From positions 62,001 to 126,000 of the forward strand of contig NZ_CP133038.1 of NCBI RefSeq assembly GCF_033060595.1: a stretch of DNA of 64,000 nt, read 5' to 3'. The notes under the pieces were generated by a model. It made no database searches. It had not been told where the DNA came from and saw only the letters and a program-made list of their open reading frames with translations. Position numbers and translations under genes: made by a program. Each line of letters opens with the position of its first letter. Position 1 is the first letter of the stretch. Shown here in pieces: positions 1 to 8,493 of the stretch. The stretch is from Pyramidobacter sp. YE332. Its GTDB lineage: Bacteria > Synergistota > Synergistia > Synergistales > Dethiosulfovibrionaceae.

Positions 1-1
1 T

Positions 2-478
2 TTTTTCTGCCGGAAGGGAGTCTTCAACTTCGCGGGCTTTTCCGCGCCGGAGAACCGCGACGCCGATCCCAGCGTCCTGCTCCGCTTCGCCAAAAACTTC
101 GGCCGCAACGTGCGCGCCACCGGCGGCTGGTTCCTGACCGGCATTTTGCTGTCGGCGCTCTTTCAGCGCTACGTGCCGGCCGACGCTTTCGCCAAACTCT
201 TCGGAAAACATGAAGGCTTCGGCGTGCTGATGGCTGCCACGGTCGGCGTGCCGCTCTACGCCTGCGGAGGCGGCACCATCCCCCTGCTTCAGAACTGGCT
301 CGCCGACGGCATGAGCGCCGGCAGCGCCGCTGCTTTCATGATCACCGGTCCGGCGACGAAGATCACCAACCTCGGCGCGCTCAAGATCGTCTTGGGACCG
401 CGCAGTTTTTCGCTCTACCTGGCCTTCGTGATGCTCTTCTCGCTGCTGACGGGGCTGCTGGTGAATCTGGCGGTTTAA
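2..478 (+). CDS. Permease, ArsP/YraQ (DUF318) family, 3' part
   Basis: The reading frame is open from the window edge, so the start lies upstream; the GTG at 110 is internal. The visible 158 residues contain a glycine-rich membrane segment with the motif PLYACGGGTIPLL, then GPATKITNLGALK and a last hydrophobic helix ending in LVNLAV. This arrangement is typical of the DUF318/YraQ permeases, some of which (ArsP, SO_0444) export organoarsenicals or metals. The substrate cannot be told from this fragment. A strong hairpin follows 20 bp after the stop. Confidence 0.75.
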   Translation, partial: FFCRKGVFNFAGFSAPENRDADPSVLLRFAKNFGRNVRATGGWFLTGILLSALFQRYVPADAFAKLFGKHEGFGVLMAATVGVPLYACGGGTIPLLQNWLADGMSAGSAAAFMITGPATKITNLGALKIVLGPRSFSLYLAFVMLFSLLTGLLVNLAV

Positions 479-495
479 AGCCTGGACGCAGTTAA

Positions 496-547
496 GACAC
501 AACGAGCCGCCAGCCTGTTTTACAGCAGGCTGGCGGCTCGTTGTGTC
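496..547. terminator. 22-bp perfect inverted repeat, terminator-like hairpin
   Basis: Arms 496-517 and 526-547 are exact reverse complements with an 8-nt loop. It sits between convergent genes (permease end at 478, HAD gene end at 568). There is no clear T-run, so the terminator function is inferred from position. Confidence 0.6.
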
Positions 548-567
548 TTGTGTGGCGATCGTGATTT

Positions 568-1038
568 TCAATTCCGCAGCGTCGCTCTGAGGCGGTCGGG
601 TTTGAGGAGCAGGTCGAGGCCTTCGGCGGCGGTTCTGACAAGCACGTCGGCGTGAGGCAGCAGAGCGGCGCAGAGCCCTTCGCCTTCGAGCACGGCGACG
701 GAGAGGGCGGCGAGGTCGAACATGGGAATATCGTTGAAGCCGTTGCCGAAGCAGGCGACGCCGCCGCGCAGCCCGGCGACGATCTCTTTCTTGCAGGCCC
801 CCGCCCCCGCGCGCGGAAAGGCGTGCACCTCCACGCCCAGCGGTTCGCACTGAGCGCGCACGGTACCGTATGTGTCGGCGGTGAGCACGTGGACGCCGAC
901 GAGTTCCAGCAGTTCGGGCAGGCGCGATCTGACGCTTTCAAGCACTCGTCCGTCGACGGCGACGGTGCCGTTGTAGTCGAGCGCGACGTGGGCGATTTCC
1001 AGCGGCTCGGCACGGCCGGGGATCTCGATGCGGATCAC
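568..1038 (-). CDS. HAD-superfamily hydrolase, soluble P-type-ATPase-like
   Basis: 156 aa, starting at GTG. Residues near 20 carry DYNGTVAVDG, the DxNGT version of the HAD nucleophile loop found in soluble P-type-ATPase-like proteins (COG4087). GNGFNDIPMF near residue 98 supplies the C-terminal acidic metal-binding loop. There is no cap insertion and no membrane segment, so a small cytoplasmic phosphatase is likely; the substrate is unknown. It starts 6 bp after the coaX stop and is probably cotranscribed with it, although a functional link to CoA synthesis is not established. Confidence 0.75.
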   Translation of the reverse strand: MIRIEIPGRAEPLEIAHVALDYNGTVAVDGRVLESVRSRLPELLELVGVHVLTADTYGTVRAQCEPLGVEVHAFPRAGAGACKKEIVAGLRGGVACFGNGFNDIPMFDLAALSVAVLEGEGLCAALLPHADVLVRTAAEGLDLLLKPDRLRATLRN

Positions 1039-1044
1039 GGCGGC

Positions 1045-1824
1045 CTACCCGCGCGGCCTGTCTTTGTTCTTCGCGTAGAGCGCGCGCAGGCCGTCGAAGA
1101 GCAGATATTCGTCGAGGACGATGGGGCGGCGGCACAGCGGCGCCACTTTGGCGGCCAGCCCGCCGGTGATGACGGCGGTGCACTTTTGGCCGAGATGTTC
1201 TTCCATGCGGTCGATGAAGCCGTCGATCATGCCGGCGTGCCCGTACATGACGCCGGAGCGGATGCAGTTTTTCGTGTTGGTGCCGATGAGCTGATCGGGC
1301 GCGTCGAGGCTGACGTAGGGCAGCTGCGCCGTGCGCGAACCGAGCGCGTCCACGGAGATGCCGAGCCCCGGCGCGATCATGCCGCCGCGGTAGCGGCCGT
1401 CCTTGTCGATGACCGAGCAGGTGGTGGCGGTGCCGAGGTCGAAGACGAGGATCGGACAGGAATATTTGACTTTCGCGGCCACGGCGTCGACGATCAGATC
1501 CTTGCCGAGTAGTTCGGGCGCGTCGGTCATGATCGTCAGGCCGAGGTCGAGCGCCGTGGTCACGGCCATCATGCGCTTGTGCCAAAGCAGCTGAAAGGCG
1601 CGGTCCAGCGCCTGCGTGACGACGGGCACGACGGAGCTGATGACGCCGTCTTCCACGTCGCCGAGCGCATAACCGTGCATGCGCAGCACGCTCTCGACGA
1701 TCATGGCGTACTCGTCTTCGGTCCTGTGCCGGTCGCTGGCCACGCGCCCCGTGAATAGGCGGCGGTCGCCGTCGTAGCCGCCGATGGTGACGTGGGTGTT
1801 GCCCACGTCGAACAGAAGAAGCAT
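1045..1824 (-). CDS. coaX: Type III pantothenate kinase
   Basis: Phosphorylates pantothenate, the first step of CoA synthesis. 259 aa, in the family range. The N-terminus MLLLFDVGNTHVTIGGY is the ASKHA phosphate-1 loop with the catalytic Asp; FDLGTATTCSVID near residue 130 is the second acidic motif, followed by GGMIAPGLG and the late VITGGLA. The ATG at 1824 is preceded by GGGAGGAAAAAAC, a good ribosome site; the frame is open far upstream but without support. It is divergent from coaBC, so two CoA-pathway genes share one control region. Confidence 0.92.
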   Translation of the reverse strand: MLLLFDVGNTHVTIGGYDGDRRLFTGRVASDRHRTEDEYAMIVESVLRMHGYALGDVEDGVISSVVPVVTQALDRAFQLLWHKRMMAVTTALDLGLTIMTDAPELLGKDLIVDAVAAKVKYSCPILVFDLGTATTCSVIDKDGRYRGGMIAPGLGISVDALGSRTAQLPYVSLDAPDQLIGTNTKNCIRSGVMYGHAGMIDGFIDRMEEHLGQKCTAVITGGLAAKVAPLCRRPIVLDEYLLFDGLRALYAKNKDRPRG

Positions 1825-1884
1825 GTTTTTTCCTCCCGCAATATGTGTCGTGCCGCGAATTCCTCGCGGCGATCGTGCGCTTTC

Positions 1885-1912
1885 AGTATAACGGCCGAGC
1901 AATTTTTCGCAA
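1885..1912 (-). promoter_or_regulatory. Promoter for coaX
   Basis: On the minus strand TTGCGA (1907-1912) and TATACT (1885-1890) are separated by 16 bp. This lies about 60 bp upstream of the coaX start. Confidence 0.5.
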
Positions 1913-1955
1913 GGGCGAGGGCGCGGATTTTTTTCGCGCGCCGTCCGCTTTTTGG

Positions 1956-1961
1956 TATACT
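1956..1961 (+). promoter_or_regulatory. -10 box for coaBC
   Basis: TATACT lies 50 bp upstream of the coaBC start. No good -35 box is seen at the expected distance, so this is only a candidate. Confidence 0.4.
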
Positions 1962-2010
1962 TGGCGCGGGAACGGCAACTCATCTTCGCCTTGTGAAGGA
2001 GGCGCTTTTC

Positions 2011-3204
2011 ATGCTCGAGGGGAAAAACATTCTGCTGGGAGTGAGCGGCGGCATCGCCGCCTATAAGATCGCGTCGCTGGCTTCGGCCTTGACGAAGCGC
2101 GGCTGCGCGGTGCAGGTGGTGATGACGAAGGCCGCGGAGCAGTTCGTCGCGCCCGTCACGTTCGAGGCCCTGACCCACCGCCGCGTCTTCGACGACGTGT
2201 TCGACCGCGCCGACCCGTCCGTCGTCCGCCACATCGCGCTGGCCGCCGGGGCCGACGCGCTCGTGATCGCGCCCGCCACCGCCGACGTGATCGCCAAAAT
2301 CGCCCACGGCATCGCCGACGACATGCTCACCAGCACCGTGCTGCCGTTTACAGGCTGCCGCATCGTCGTGCCCGCCATGAACACCCACATGCTCGACAAC
2401 GCCGCCACGCAGGAAAACCTGGCCACGCTGCGCCGCCGCGGCTGGCGCGTGATGGAGCCGGCCGAAGGGCGCCTGGCCTGCGGCGACACGGGGCGCGGCA
2501 AAATGCCCGAGCCGGAAGATATCCTCGAGTTCATCGAGCATTTCGCCGCCTGCGAAAAAGACCTGACCGGCGAGCGCGTGCTCGTCACCGCCGGCCCCAC
2601 GCAAGAGGCGCTCGACCCCGTGCGCTTCCTCACCAACCACTCAACGGGCCGCATGGGCTACGCCGTCGCCCGCGCCGCCGCCATGCGTGGCGCGCAGGTG
2701 ACGCTGGTGTCCGGCCCCGTCGGGCTGAAAAAACCGCTCTTCGTCGATCTGGTCAGCGTCGTCAGCGCGCAGGACATGTTCGACGCCGTCGTCTCGCGCT
2801 TCGACCGGAGCACCATCGTCGTCAAGGCCGCCGCCGTCGCCGACTACCGCCCCGCCGCGGCCTCCGAGAACAAGATCAAGAAACAGGACTCGGACATGAA
2901 CCTGCCGCTGGAACGCACCGCCGACATCCTCAAATATCTGGGCGAGCACCGCGCCGATCAGTTCATCTGCGGCTTCTCCATGGAGACGGAGAACCTGCTC
3001 GAGAACTCGCGCGCCAAGCTCGCCAAAAAACGCGTGCAGATGATCGCCGCCAACAGCCTCAAAGTCGCCGGCGCCGGCTTCGGCGCCGACACCAACGTCC
3101 TCACGCTGATCACCGCCGACGCCGAGACCGAACTGCCGCTGATGAGCAAGGACCAGGCCGCCCACCGCCTGCTCGACGAGATCCTGCGCCGGCGCGGGCG
3201 GTAA
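2011..3204 (+). CDS. coaBC: Bifunctional phosphopantothenoylcysteine decarboxylase / phosphopantothenate-cysteine ligase
   Basis: Makes 4'-phosphopantetheine from phosphopantothenate, cysteine and CTP, then decarboxylates. 397 aa, normal length. The N-terminal half is the flavoprotein CoaC domain: LLGVSGGIAAYK at the FMN site, VVPAMNTHM, and LACGDTGRGKMPE for the substrate flap. The C-terminal CoaB domain starts near residue 190 (VLVTAGPTQEALDPVRFLTN) and contains AAVADYRP and a Lys-rich ENKIKKQ. The start is ATG at 2011, after GAAGGAGG; a longer open frame upstream has no ribosome site. Confidence 0.94.
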   Translation: MLEGKNILLGVSGGIAAYKIASLASALTKRGCAVQVVMTKAAEQFVAPVTFEALTHRRVFDDVFDRADPSVVRHIALAAGADALVIAPATADVIAKIAHGIADDMLTSTVLPFTGCRIVVPAMNTHMLDNAATQENLATLRRRGWRVMEPAEGRLACGDTGRGKMPEPEDILEFIEHFAACEKDLTGERVLVTAGPTQEALDPVRFLTNHSTGRMGYAVARAAAMRGAQVTLVSGPVGLKKPLFVDLVSVVSAQDMFDAVVSRFDRSTIVVKAAAVADYRPAAASENKIKKQDSDMNLPLERTADILKYLGEHRADQFICGFSMETENLLENSRAKLAKKRVQMIAANSLKVAGAGFGADTNVLTLITADAETELPLMSKDQAAHRLLDEILRRRGR

Positions 3205-3220
3205 GGCACAAAACTTCCGC

Positions 3221-3249
3221 TTGTAAAGCGCGGGCGGCCGCATTATGAT
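3221..3249 (+). promoter_or_regulatory. Promoter for pepC
   Basis: TTGTAA (3221-3226) and TATGAT (3244-3249) are spaced by 17 bp, 60 bp before the pepC start. Confidence 0.6.
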
Positions 3250-3311
3250 AGCGGCGGAGACATCGGCCGCCGGACATACGGCCGGCACATTCTGACGAAG
3301 GAGAGAGAATC

Positions 3312-4646
3312 ATGTCATTTGAAGGGATTTCCGAACGGCAGCATGCCGAGTACCGGGCGCGTTACGAGAGCAGCGCGCTGTACCGGGCGGTGGGCAACGC
3401 GCTGTCGAAGCACGGCATCGGCGACGTCGCGTTCAGTTCCAAAGGGCGCAACGCCGCGCAGTTCCGCTTTTCGCACGTCGTGCCCACGCTGCCCGCCGCC
3501 AATCAGAAAAAGAGCGGCCGCTGCTGGATCTTCGCCGCGCTCAACGTGCTGCGCGAGCTCACCGCCAAGAAGCTGAACCTCGCCGAGCTGGAGTTTTCGC
3601 AGAACTACATGGCCTTCTGGGACAAGTTCGAAAAGGCCAACTACTTCCTCGAAAGCGTCATCGCCCTGGCCGGCAGGCCCGTCGACGACCGGCTGCTGAG
3701 CTATGTGCTCGACACCGCGGTGCAGGACGGCGGCCAGTGGGACATGTTCGTCAACCTGGTCGAGAAGTACGGCGTCGCCCCCAAGTCGGCCATGGAAGAG
3801 ACGTTCCAGAGCAGCAACACCGCCGACATGAACAAACTGCTCAACGCCAAGCTGCGCCGCGGCGCCGCCCTGCTGCGCGCCGAGGTTGCCGCGGGCGGCG
3901 ACCCGCGCGCCCTGAGGCTGCGGATCATGGACGAAGTGCACGCGCTGCTGTGCCTGTGCTTCGGCCAGCCGCCGCAGACATTCGACTTCGAGTACGTCGA
4001 CAAGGACAAGAACTTCCACGCCGACCGCGACCTGACCCCGAAAAGCTTTTACGAAAAGTACGTCGGCCTCGACCTGAAAAACGATTACGTCAGCCTGATC
4101 AACTCTCCCACCGCCGACAAGCCGTTCTACCGCGCCGTCGCCATCGACTGGCTGGGCAACGTCGCCGAGGGGCGTCCCGTGCGCTATCTCAACCTGCCCA
4201 TGGACGAGCTGAAAGACCTGATCGTGCGCCAGCTCAAAGACGGCGAGTGCGTCTGGTTCGGTTCCGACGTCGGCAAGAAAGGCGCGCGCGACATGGGCAT
4301 CTGGAGCGACGCCTGCTTCGACTACGAAGGCACCTTCGCGATGGACTTCGCCATGACCAAGGGCGAGCGTCTCGACCTGCGCGACAGCGCCATGAACCAC
4401 GCCATGGTCATCACCGGCGTCAACCTCGACGCCGCCGGGCAGCCCAACCGCTGGAAGATTGAAAACAGCTGGGGCGACGAGCACGGCGATAAAGGCTACT
4501 ATCTGATGGACGGCGGCTGGTTCGACGAGTACGTCTACCAGGCCGTGATCAACAAAAAGCACCTCAGCGAGAAGCAGCTCGCCGCGCTGGAAACCGAGCC
4601 GCTGCACTTCTTCCCGTGGGACCCCATGGGCACGCTGGCCGAGTAA
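3312..4646 (+). CDS. pepC: Aminopeptidase C / bleomycin hydrolase (C1B cysteine peptidase)
   Basis: Cytoplasmic cysteine aminopeptidase that trims peptides from the N-terminus. 444 aa, full family length. The papain-like triad is visible: Cys71 in SGRCWIFAALN, His363 in DSAMNHAMVITG and Asn385 in KIENSWG. The C-terminus PWDPMGTLAE matches the family tail that reaches into the active site of the hexamer. AGGAGAGAG precedes the ATG. It has its own promoter and fits the peptide-using lifestyle indicated by the Dpp importer and other peptidases in the window. Confidence 0.95.
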   Translation: MSFEGISERQHAEYRARYESSALYRAVGNALSKHGIGDVAFSSKGRNAAQFRFSHVVPTLPAANQKKSGRCWIFAALNVLRELTAKKLNLAELEFSQNYMAFWDKFEKANYFLESVIALAGRPVDDRLLSYVLDTAVQDGGQWDMFVNLVEKYGVAPKSAMEETFQSSNTADMNKLLNAKLRRGAALLRAEVAAGGDPRALRLRIMDEVHALLCLCFGQPPQTFDFEYVDKDKNFHADRDLTPKSFYEKYVGLDLKNDYVSLINSPTADKPFYRAVAIDWLGNVAEGRPVRYLNLPMDELKDLIVRQLKDGECVWFGSDVGKKGARDMGIWSDACFDYEGTFAMDFAMTKGERLDLRDSAMNHAMVITGVNLDAAGQPNRWKIENSWGDEHGDKGYYLMDGGWFDEYVYQAVINKKHLSEKQLAALETEPLHFFPWDPMGTLAE

Positions 4647-4708
4647 GTTTGGAAAAAACGAAAGTACCCGCAAAGACACGAAGAAAAACGTAAAAAATCG
4701 CACATGGC

Positions 4709-4752
4709 AGAGGGAATCCCCCAACGGCGTATGGCCGTCGGAGATTCCCTCT
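4709..4752. terminator. Terminator-like hairpin between convergent genes
   Basis: AGAGGGAATC (4709-4718) pairs with GATTCCCTCT (4743-4752), with an inner CGGC/GCCG pairing. It separates pepC from the minus-strand transporter operon. Nothing else was recognised in 4647-4868. A related hairpin lies at 7943-7983. Confidence 0.5.
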
Positions 4753-4868
4753 TGCTCATTCTCCGGCGCTTAGCGGCGGTTCATGTCCGGAGCTGGTCCC
4801 ATGGAGGCCCTTGCTTCAATCCTTTGTTTTTTCTCTCCGCTTCTGCGCGACGGCTTCTGTTCAAAGCC

Positions 4869-5642
4869 TTACTGCGCTCGGACATTCATCGTCCAGCGGA
4901 GCATACGTTTCTTGATCTGCTCGAAAAACTGCATCACCACGACCAGCACCAGCACCATGAACAAAAATCCCGCCCAGGTGTAGTCGTAGAGACCGAACTC
5001 CGCGTACTTCTTCACGAAAAAGCCCATGCCGTACTGCGCGCCGTACATCTCCGAATAGACCAGCATCACGAACGTGCTGCGCAGCGAGTTGACGAATCCG
5101 GCAAGAATCGACGGGCTGGCCGCCGGCAGGATGACCTTGACGAGACGCTTGAAACCTTTCAGTTCCAGCGTCGCCGCCTTGTCGAGATAGCGCTTATCGA
5201 TAGTCATGATGCCCGTGATGGCCGCGAACAGCGTCGACCAGACCGTGCCGTAAACGATCAGGAACACCGAGGCGCTCCAGAAATCCGGCGCCAGCAACAG
5301 CGCGAACGGCGACAACAAAATCGACGGCACGACGCTGAACATGTAAATCACCGGATACAGCGCGTCGCGCAGCCGCTCGTTCATGCCCAGGACCGTGCCG
5401 ACGAACAGCGCCACGCCCAGGGAGACGGCGATCGACGGGATCATCAGCTTCATCGACGCCAGCAGGTTCACGAACATCGTGCGCCCTTCGCCGGCGAAGA
5501 CTTTGCGGATGGCGTCGACGCGCGGGAACAGATAAGGATTGGCGCGCCCCGTCTCGGTCATGTAAACGTACAGCGCGATGAGCGAGGCGCAGATGCAGAA
5601 AGTCAGCCAGTATTTGCCGAAAAAATATCTCAGCCTGCCCAT
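4869..5642 (-). CDS. ABC transporter permease, SsuC/TauC/NrtB type
   Basis: 257 aa inner-membrane protein with about six hydrophobic helices. The cytoplasmic loop AATLELKGFKRLVKVILPAA near residues 165-185 is the EAA motif that contacts the ATPase. It is the last gene of a three-gene operon (ATPase, binding protein, permease), 21 bp after the binding-protein stop. Related systems import sulfonates, taurine, nitrate or thiamine precursors; the real substrate cannot be assigned. Confidence 0.88.
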   Translation of the reverse strand: MGRLRYFFGKYWLTFCICASLIALYVYMTETGRANPYLFPRVDAIRKVFAGEGRTMFVNLLASMKLMIPSIAVSLGVALFVGTVLGMNERLRDALYPVIYMFSVVPSILLSPFALLLAPDFWSASVFLIVYGTVWSTLFAAITGIMTIDKRYLDKAATLELKGFKRLVKVILPAASPSILAGFVNSLRSTFVMLVYSEMYGAQYGMGFFVKKYAEFGLYDYTWAGFLFMVLVLVVVMQFFEQIKKRMLRWTMNVRAQ

Positions 5643-5663
5643 CGCGAAGTCCGTTCCCGCCGC

Positions 5664-6713
5664 TTAGTTGTTTTCCGCGAAGAAGGCGCGCTGACGCTCG
5701 TAGAAAGCGGGATCCTCGCTGCCGTGGGCGGCGCTGACGTCCGCAAGCGCCTGCCGATACAGCTCAGTGTCGATATGGTCTTCGATCTTGATGTTGCGGG
5801 CGTTTTCGCTCAGGAAACCCGTCTTGTCGAGGATGCCCCAAGCGCGGACGACCGACTTGCTGAGCGGGTCGGCGTTGACGACGTAGTGAGCGGCGTCGAG
5901 CATGTAGGCGGCTACGTATTCGTCGGAAGCGCCGATCTTCTTGGCCAGCATGGAGACGGCTTCGTCGCGGTGGCTCTCATAGTAGCTCTGCGCCCGCAAC
6001 AGCGCGCGCAGGACGGCTTTGATCGTCTCGGGATTCTTCTTGACGTACTCCGTCTGGGCCTCCATGCGGCAGCAGGAGTAGTTGGGCATCACTTCGCTCT
6101 GATAGGTGACGATTCTGACGTCGTTCATTTTCTTGACGTTGAAGTTCTGCCCCGTGCCCATCAACGCGTAGTCGACCTCGCCGCGCACGACGGCGGCCAG
6201 CGCTTCGTTGTAGCCCGAGTAGGTCACCCAGTTGACGGCCTTGAGCGGATCCTTGTAGCCCAGATCCATGACCGCGCCAGTGAAGGCGAAGTATGAAGGG
6301 TTGCAGGCGAACTTTTTGCCGATCAGCGACTGCACGCCGTTCCATTCCGCGCCGGCACGGGCGATCACAGGCATACAGCCGGTCACCATGTGGCCGCCGA
6401 AGATGGTCAGGTCGATGCCGGCGGCGATCTGCTGCAGCGGCGCGGCCGTGCCGGAGTTGGAAACCACGTCCACCTTGCCGGTGGCGAGCAGCGTCATGGC
6501 GTCGGCGTTGGCGTTGGCGAGGACCGGCTCGATCGTCAGTCCCTCGTCCTTGAAATATCCCTTGTTCTCGGCGATCGTCACGAGCACGTTGCCGCTCGTG
6601 CCGTAGTTCCAGCGCACGACGTTTCGCTCGGGGGCGGCGGAAGCGACGGCCGAGGCGACAAGCGCCAGGCTCATCGCGGCAAACAGACGGACAGCATTTT
6701 TCTTCACAGACAT
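5664..6713 (-). CDS. ABC transporter substrate-binding protein, SsuA/NMT1 type
   Basis: 349 aa with an N-terminal signal peptide (two Lys, then FAAMSLALVASAVASA, cleavage after ASA). The mature part begins RNVVRWNYGTSGNVLVTIAENKG..., the pattern of periplasmic-binding-protein type II domains of the SsuA/TauA/NMT1 family. There is no lipobox Cys, so it is probably soluble in the periplasm. AGAGGAGCG precedes the ATG. It is the middle gene of the operon. The ligand is unknown; aromatic and acidic residues give no simple clue. Confidence 0.87.
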   Translation of the reverse strand: MSVKKNAVRLFAAMSLALVASAVASAAPERNVVRWNYGTSGNVLVTIAENKGYFKDEGLTIEPVLANANADAMTLLATGKVDVVSNSGTAAPLQQIAAGIDLTIFGGHMVTGCMPVIARAGAEWNGVQSLIGKKFACNPSYFAFTGAVMDLGYKDPLKAVNWVTYSGYNEALAAVVRGEVDYALMGTGQNFNVKKMNDVRIVTYQSEVMPNYSCCRMEAQTEYVKKNPETIKAVLRALLRAQSYYESHRDEAVSMLAKKIGASDEYVAAYMLDAAHYVVNADPLSKSVVRAWGILDKTGFLSENARNIKIEDHIDTELYRQALADVSAAHGSEDPAFYERQRAFFAENN

Positions 6714-6755
6714 AAAGAACGCTCCTCTATAGAGATAAATTATGGTGCTTGTAGC

Positions 6756-7577
6756 CTAATCGACGACGCCGTTTCCATGCGCAAACAAGCCGCTGCGCGA
6801 CAGGCGCTCCGCCACGTCGCGGTTGATGTGCCGGATCAGCGTCTCGCGCAGGCGAACGAACTCCGCGTTTTCGAAGCGGGAGCTGCGCGAGGCGCGCTCC
6901 GCCGCGGGAACGCGGCAGTCGAAGATTACGCCGCTGGGCGACTGCCCCAGCACGACGACGTGGCTGCCCAGCAGCAGCGCCTCGTCCACATCGTGCGTGA
7001 CGAAAAAGACGGTTTTTTTCGGCTCATGCTTCGCCCACAGCTCCGAGACCAGATCCTGAAGCATGGCGCGCGTCACCGCGTCGAGCGCGCCGAACGGTTC
7101 GTCCATCAGCAGCACCGGCGGATCGACGGCGAACGCCTGCGCGATCGCCACGCGCTGCTGCATGCCGCCGGACAGCTCGCGCGGCAGCTTGCGGAAGACC
7201 GCGCCGTCGAAACCGACCTCGCGCAGTTTTTCCAGCGCGACCGCCTTCAGCTCGTCCGCGCCGCGCCCGGGGAAACGCTGTCTCAGCGCCAGCATGATGT
7301 TTTCGCCCGCCGTCATCCACGGGAACAGGCCGTAATCCTGAAAGACCACGCCGCGATCCAGTCCCGCGCCCACGATCGGTTGGCCGTCGAGCGTGATCTC
7401 GCCGCAGGTAGGACGCTCCAGCCCCGCCAGCAGGCGCAGAAACGTGCTCTTGCCGCAGCCCGACTGCCCCAGCAGGCAGACGAACTCCCCCGCCGCGACG
7501 GAGAGCTCGATATCTTTCAGTATCAGCTTGTCCTTCACATACGCGAAGGAAAGGTCCTTGACGGCGATATTCTGCAC
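6756..7577 (-). CDS. ABC transporter ATPase, SsuB/TauB type
   Basis: 273 aa. Walker A is GQSGCGKST near residue 38, the Q-loop lies in VVFQDYGLFPW, the signature is LSGGMQQRVAIAQA and Walker B is VLLMDEPFGALD, followed by the H-loop THDVDEA. The start is GTG, with AGAGGA about 10 bp upstream. It is the first gene of the operon and powers the permease at 4869-5642. The C-terminal extension after residue 235 has no recognised motif. Confidence 0.9.
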   Translation of the reverse strand: MQNIAVKDLSFAYVKDKLILKDIELSVAAGEFVCLLGQSGCGKSTFLRLLAGLERPTCGEITLDGQPIVGAGLDRGVVFQDYGLFPWMTAGENIMLALRQRFPGRGADELKAVALEKLREVGFDGAVFRKLPRELSGGMQQRVAIAQAFAVDPPVLLMDEPFGALDAVTRAMLQDLVSELWAKHEPKKTVFFVTHDVDEALLLGSHVVVLGQSPSGVIFDCRVPAAERASRSSRFENAEFVRLRETLIRHINRDVAERLSRSGLFAHGNGVVD

Positions 7578-7628
7578 GGCGGGCGCGTCCTCTCTGCACG
7601 TGGCGTTTTTGCGTATCCATTCTTAATA

Positions 7629-7657
7629 ATTATAATAATAATAGCATTACATCCCAA
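7629..7657 (-). promoter_or_regulatory. Promoter of the SsuABC-type operon
   Basis: On the minus strand TTGGGA (7652-7657) and a perfect TATAAT (7629-7634) are spaced by 17 bp. The region is markedly AT-rich compared with its surroundings. Confidence 0.65.
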
Positions 7658-7782
7658 GCGATGCATTAATTATTTTCATGGACTTTAACGCTATTTCTAC
7701 GTATTTGTCCGTCATAACCACGATACCGCCGGCAGACGCGCTTTTCGATCGCGCAGACGCCGCTGCGCCGTGAAGAAAGATA

Positions 7783-7940
7783 ATACTATTTCTTAATTAA
7801 AAGACCGAACGCAAAGGAGCTGAGGGGGAAATTCACAAAGCGAGCTGCGCAGACTGCGCGGCAATCGGGATGGTCCCGCGTGGCCAGACGCCCCGCAGCC
7901 CCCCGAAAGCCATGCCAATACTTCTGTCAAGAATTGGTAT
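7783..7940 (+). repeat. 160-bp folded repeat, copy A (diverged)
   Basis: It has the same ends as the copies at 7985 and 18975: it opens ATACTATTTCT and closes AGAATTGGTAT, which are imperfect inverted termini. The inner block ATTCACAAAGCGAGCTGCGCAG is shared in part, but the central stem has decayed. No ORF of its own is credible. It looks like an old, non-autonomous element. Confidence 0.65.
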
Positions 7941-7942
7941 AA

Positions 7943-7983
7943 AAGGGAATTCCCAACGAGCCGCGCCGTTGAGAATTCCCTCT
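7943..7983. repeat. Hairpin between repeat copies A and B
   Basis: AGGGAATTC pairs with GAATTCCCT and CAACG with CGTTG around a short GC loop. It fills almost exactly the gap between copies A and B and resembles the hairpin at 4709-4752. Confidence 0.5.
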
Positions 7984-7984
7984 T

Positions 7985-8144
7985 ATACTATTTCTCAATT
8001 AAAATGCCGAATACAGAGGCGCTGCGGAGGAGATTCACAAAGCGAGCTGCGCAGACCGTGCAGCGGTCGAGGGAGTCCCGAGCGACTGAACTCCTCCGCA
8101 GCGCCCGGGAAACTATGTTAATACTTTCTATCAAGAATTAGTAT
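7985..8144 (+). repeat. 160-bp folded repeat, copy B
   Basis: Nearly identical (about 4 differences in 160) to copy C at 18975-19134, which lies in the opposite orientation. The ends ATACTATTTCTCAATTA and (reverse) ATACTAATTCTTGATAG form an imperfect terminal inverted repeat. Inside, GGCGCTGCGGAGGAG pairs perfectly with CTCCTCCGCAGCGCC, so a single strand folds into one long hairpin. No transposase is present, as expected for a MITE-like element. Confidence 0.75.
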
Positions 8145-8226
8145 TAATTTAATATTGACGCCTTTCGCGCGGCTTTCTTTACGGTCTTGCGTCGCGCCGA
8201 TACGATATTCCGTGCAACGCCAGCTT

Positions 8227-8256
8227 ATTGGGACGAAAATAATTTTTCGTTCCAAT
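8227..8256. repeat. 13-bp inverted repeat in a gene-free stretch
   Basis: ATTGGGACGAAAA (8227-8239) faces TTTTCGTTCCAAT (8244-8256) with a 4-nt loop and one G-T mismatch. It may be an operator or a small hairpin. Nothing else recognisable was found between 8145 and 8400. Confidence 0.4.
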
Positions 8257-8403
8257 CGAGTTGAATCGAAACTCATTTGCGTTCCAATCGCGGCAAAACG
8301 AAAATCCCCGCGCTTCTGCTCCACACGGAGCATTTTCGCGAGAAAGGTCTCCGTTACAGCCTTCACAACGTATCATACAAAAGACATTTCGTCGCTGCCG
8401 CGC

Positions 8404-8450
8404 AAAAAACCGCCCCGCCTTTCTCGTGTGCCGAGAGAGGCGGGGCGGTC
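8404..8450 (-). terminator. Rho-independent terminator, minus strand
   Basis: On the minus strand a stem built on ACCGCCCCGCCT / AGGCGGGGCGGT is followed by six T (plus-strand A-run from 8404). It ends transcription coming from the minus-strand genes at 8494-9104. Confidence 0.75.
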
Positions 8451-8493
8451 ACTATTGCCTTTGAAGAGATCCTTCCTTAAAATTATGGAGCGG

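Noticed and set aside
1045-2640. A 531-aa minus-strand frame covering coaX and running antisense through coaBC
   Set aside because: Only the last 259 residues match a protein family; the rest is the reverse shadow of coaBC. A strong ribosome site marks the real start at 1824.
4704-6296. Long plus-strand frames over the SsuABC-type operon
   Set aside because: They lie antisense to convincing transporter genes and have His/Gln/Arg-rich composition typical of reverse-frame shadows.
7870-8121. Short ORFs inside the 160-bp repeats, also on the opposite strand at 18998-19195
   Set aside because: The shared peptide end comes only from the DNA repeat; no start signal and no codon bias.
8145-8400. 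Overlapping short plus- and minus-strand ORFs in the gene-poor stretch
   Set aside because: Mixed codon use, no ribosome sites and no family motifs. I see only an inverted repeat there.
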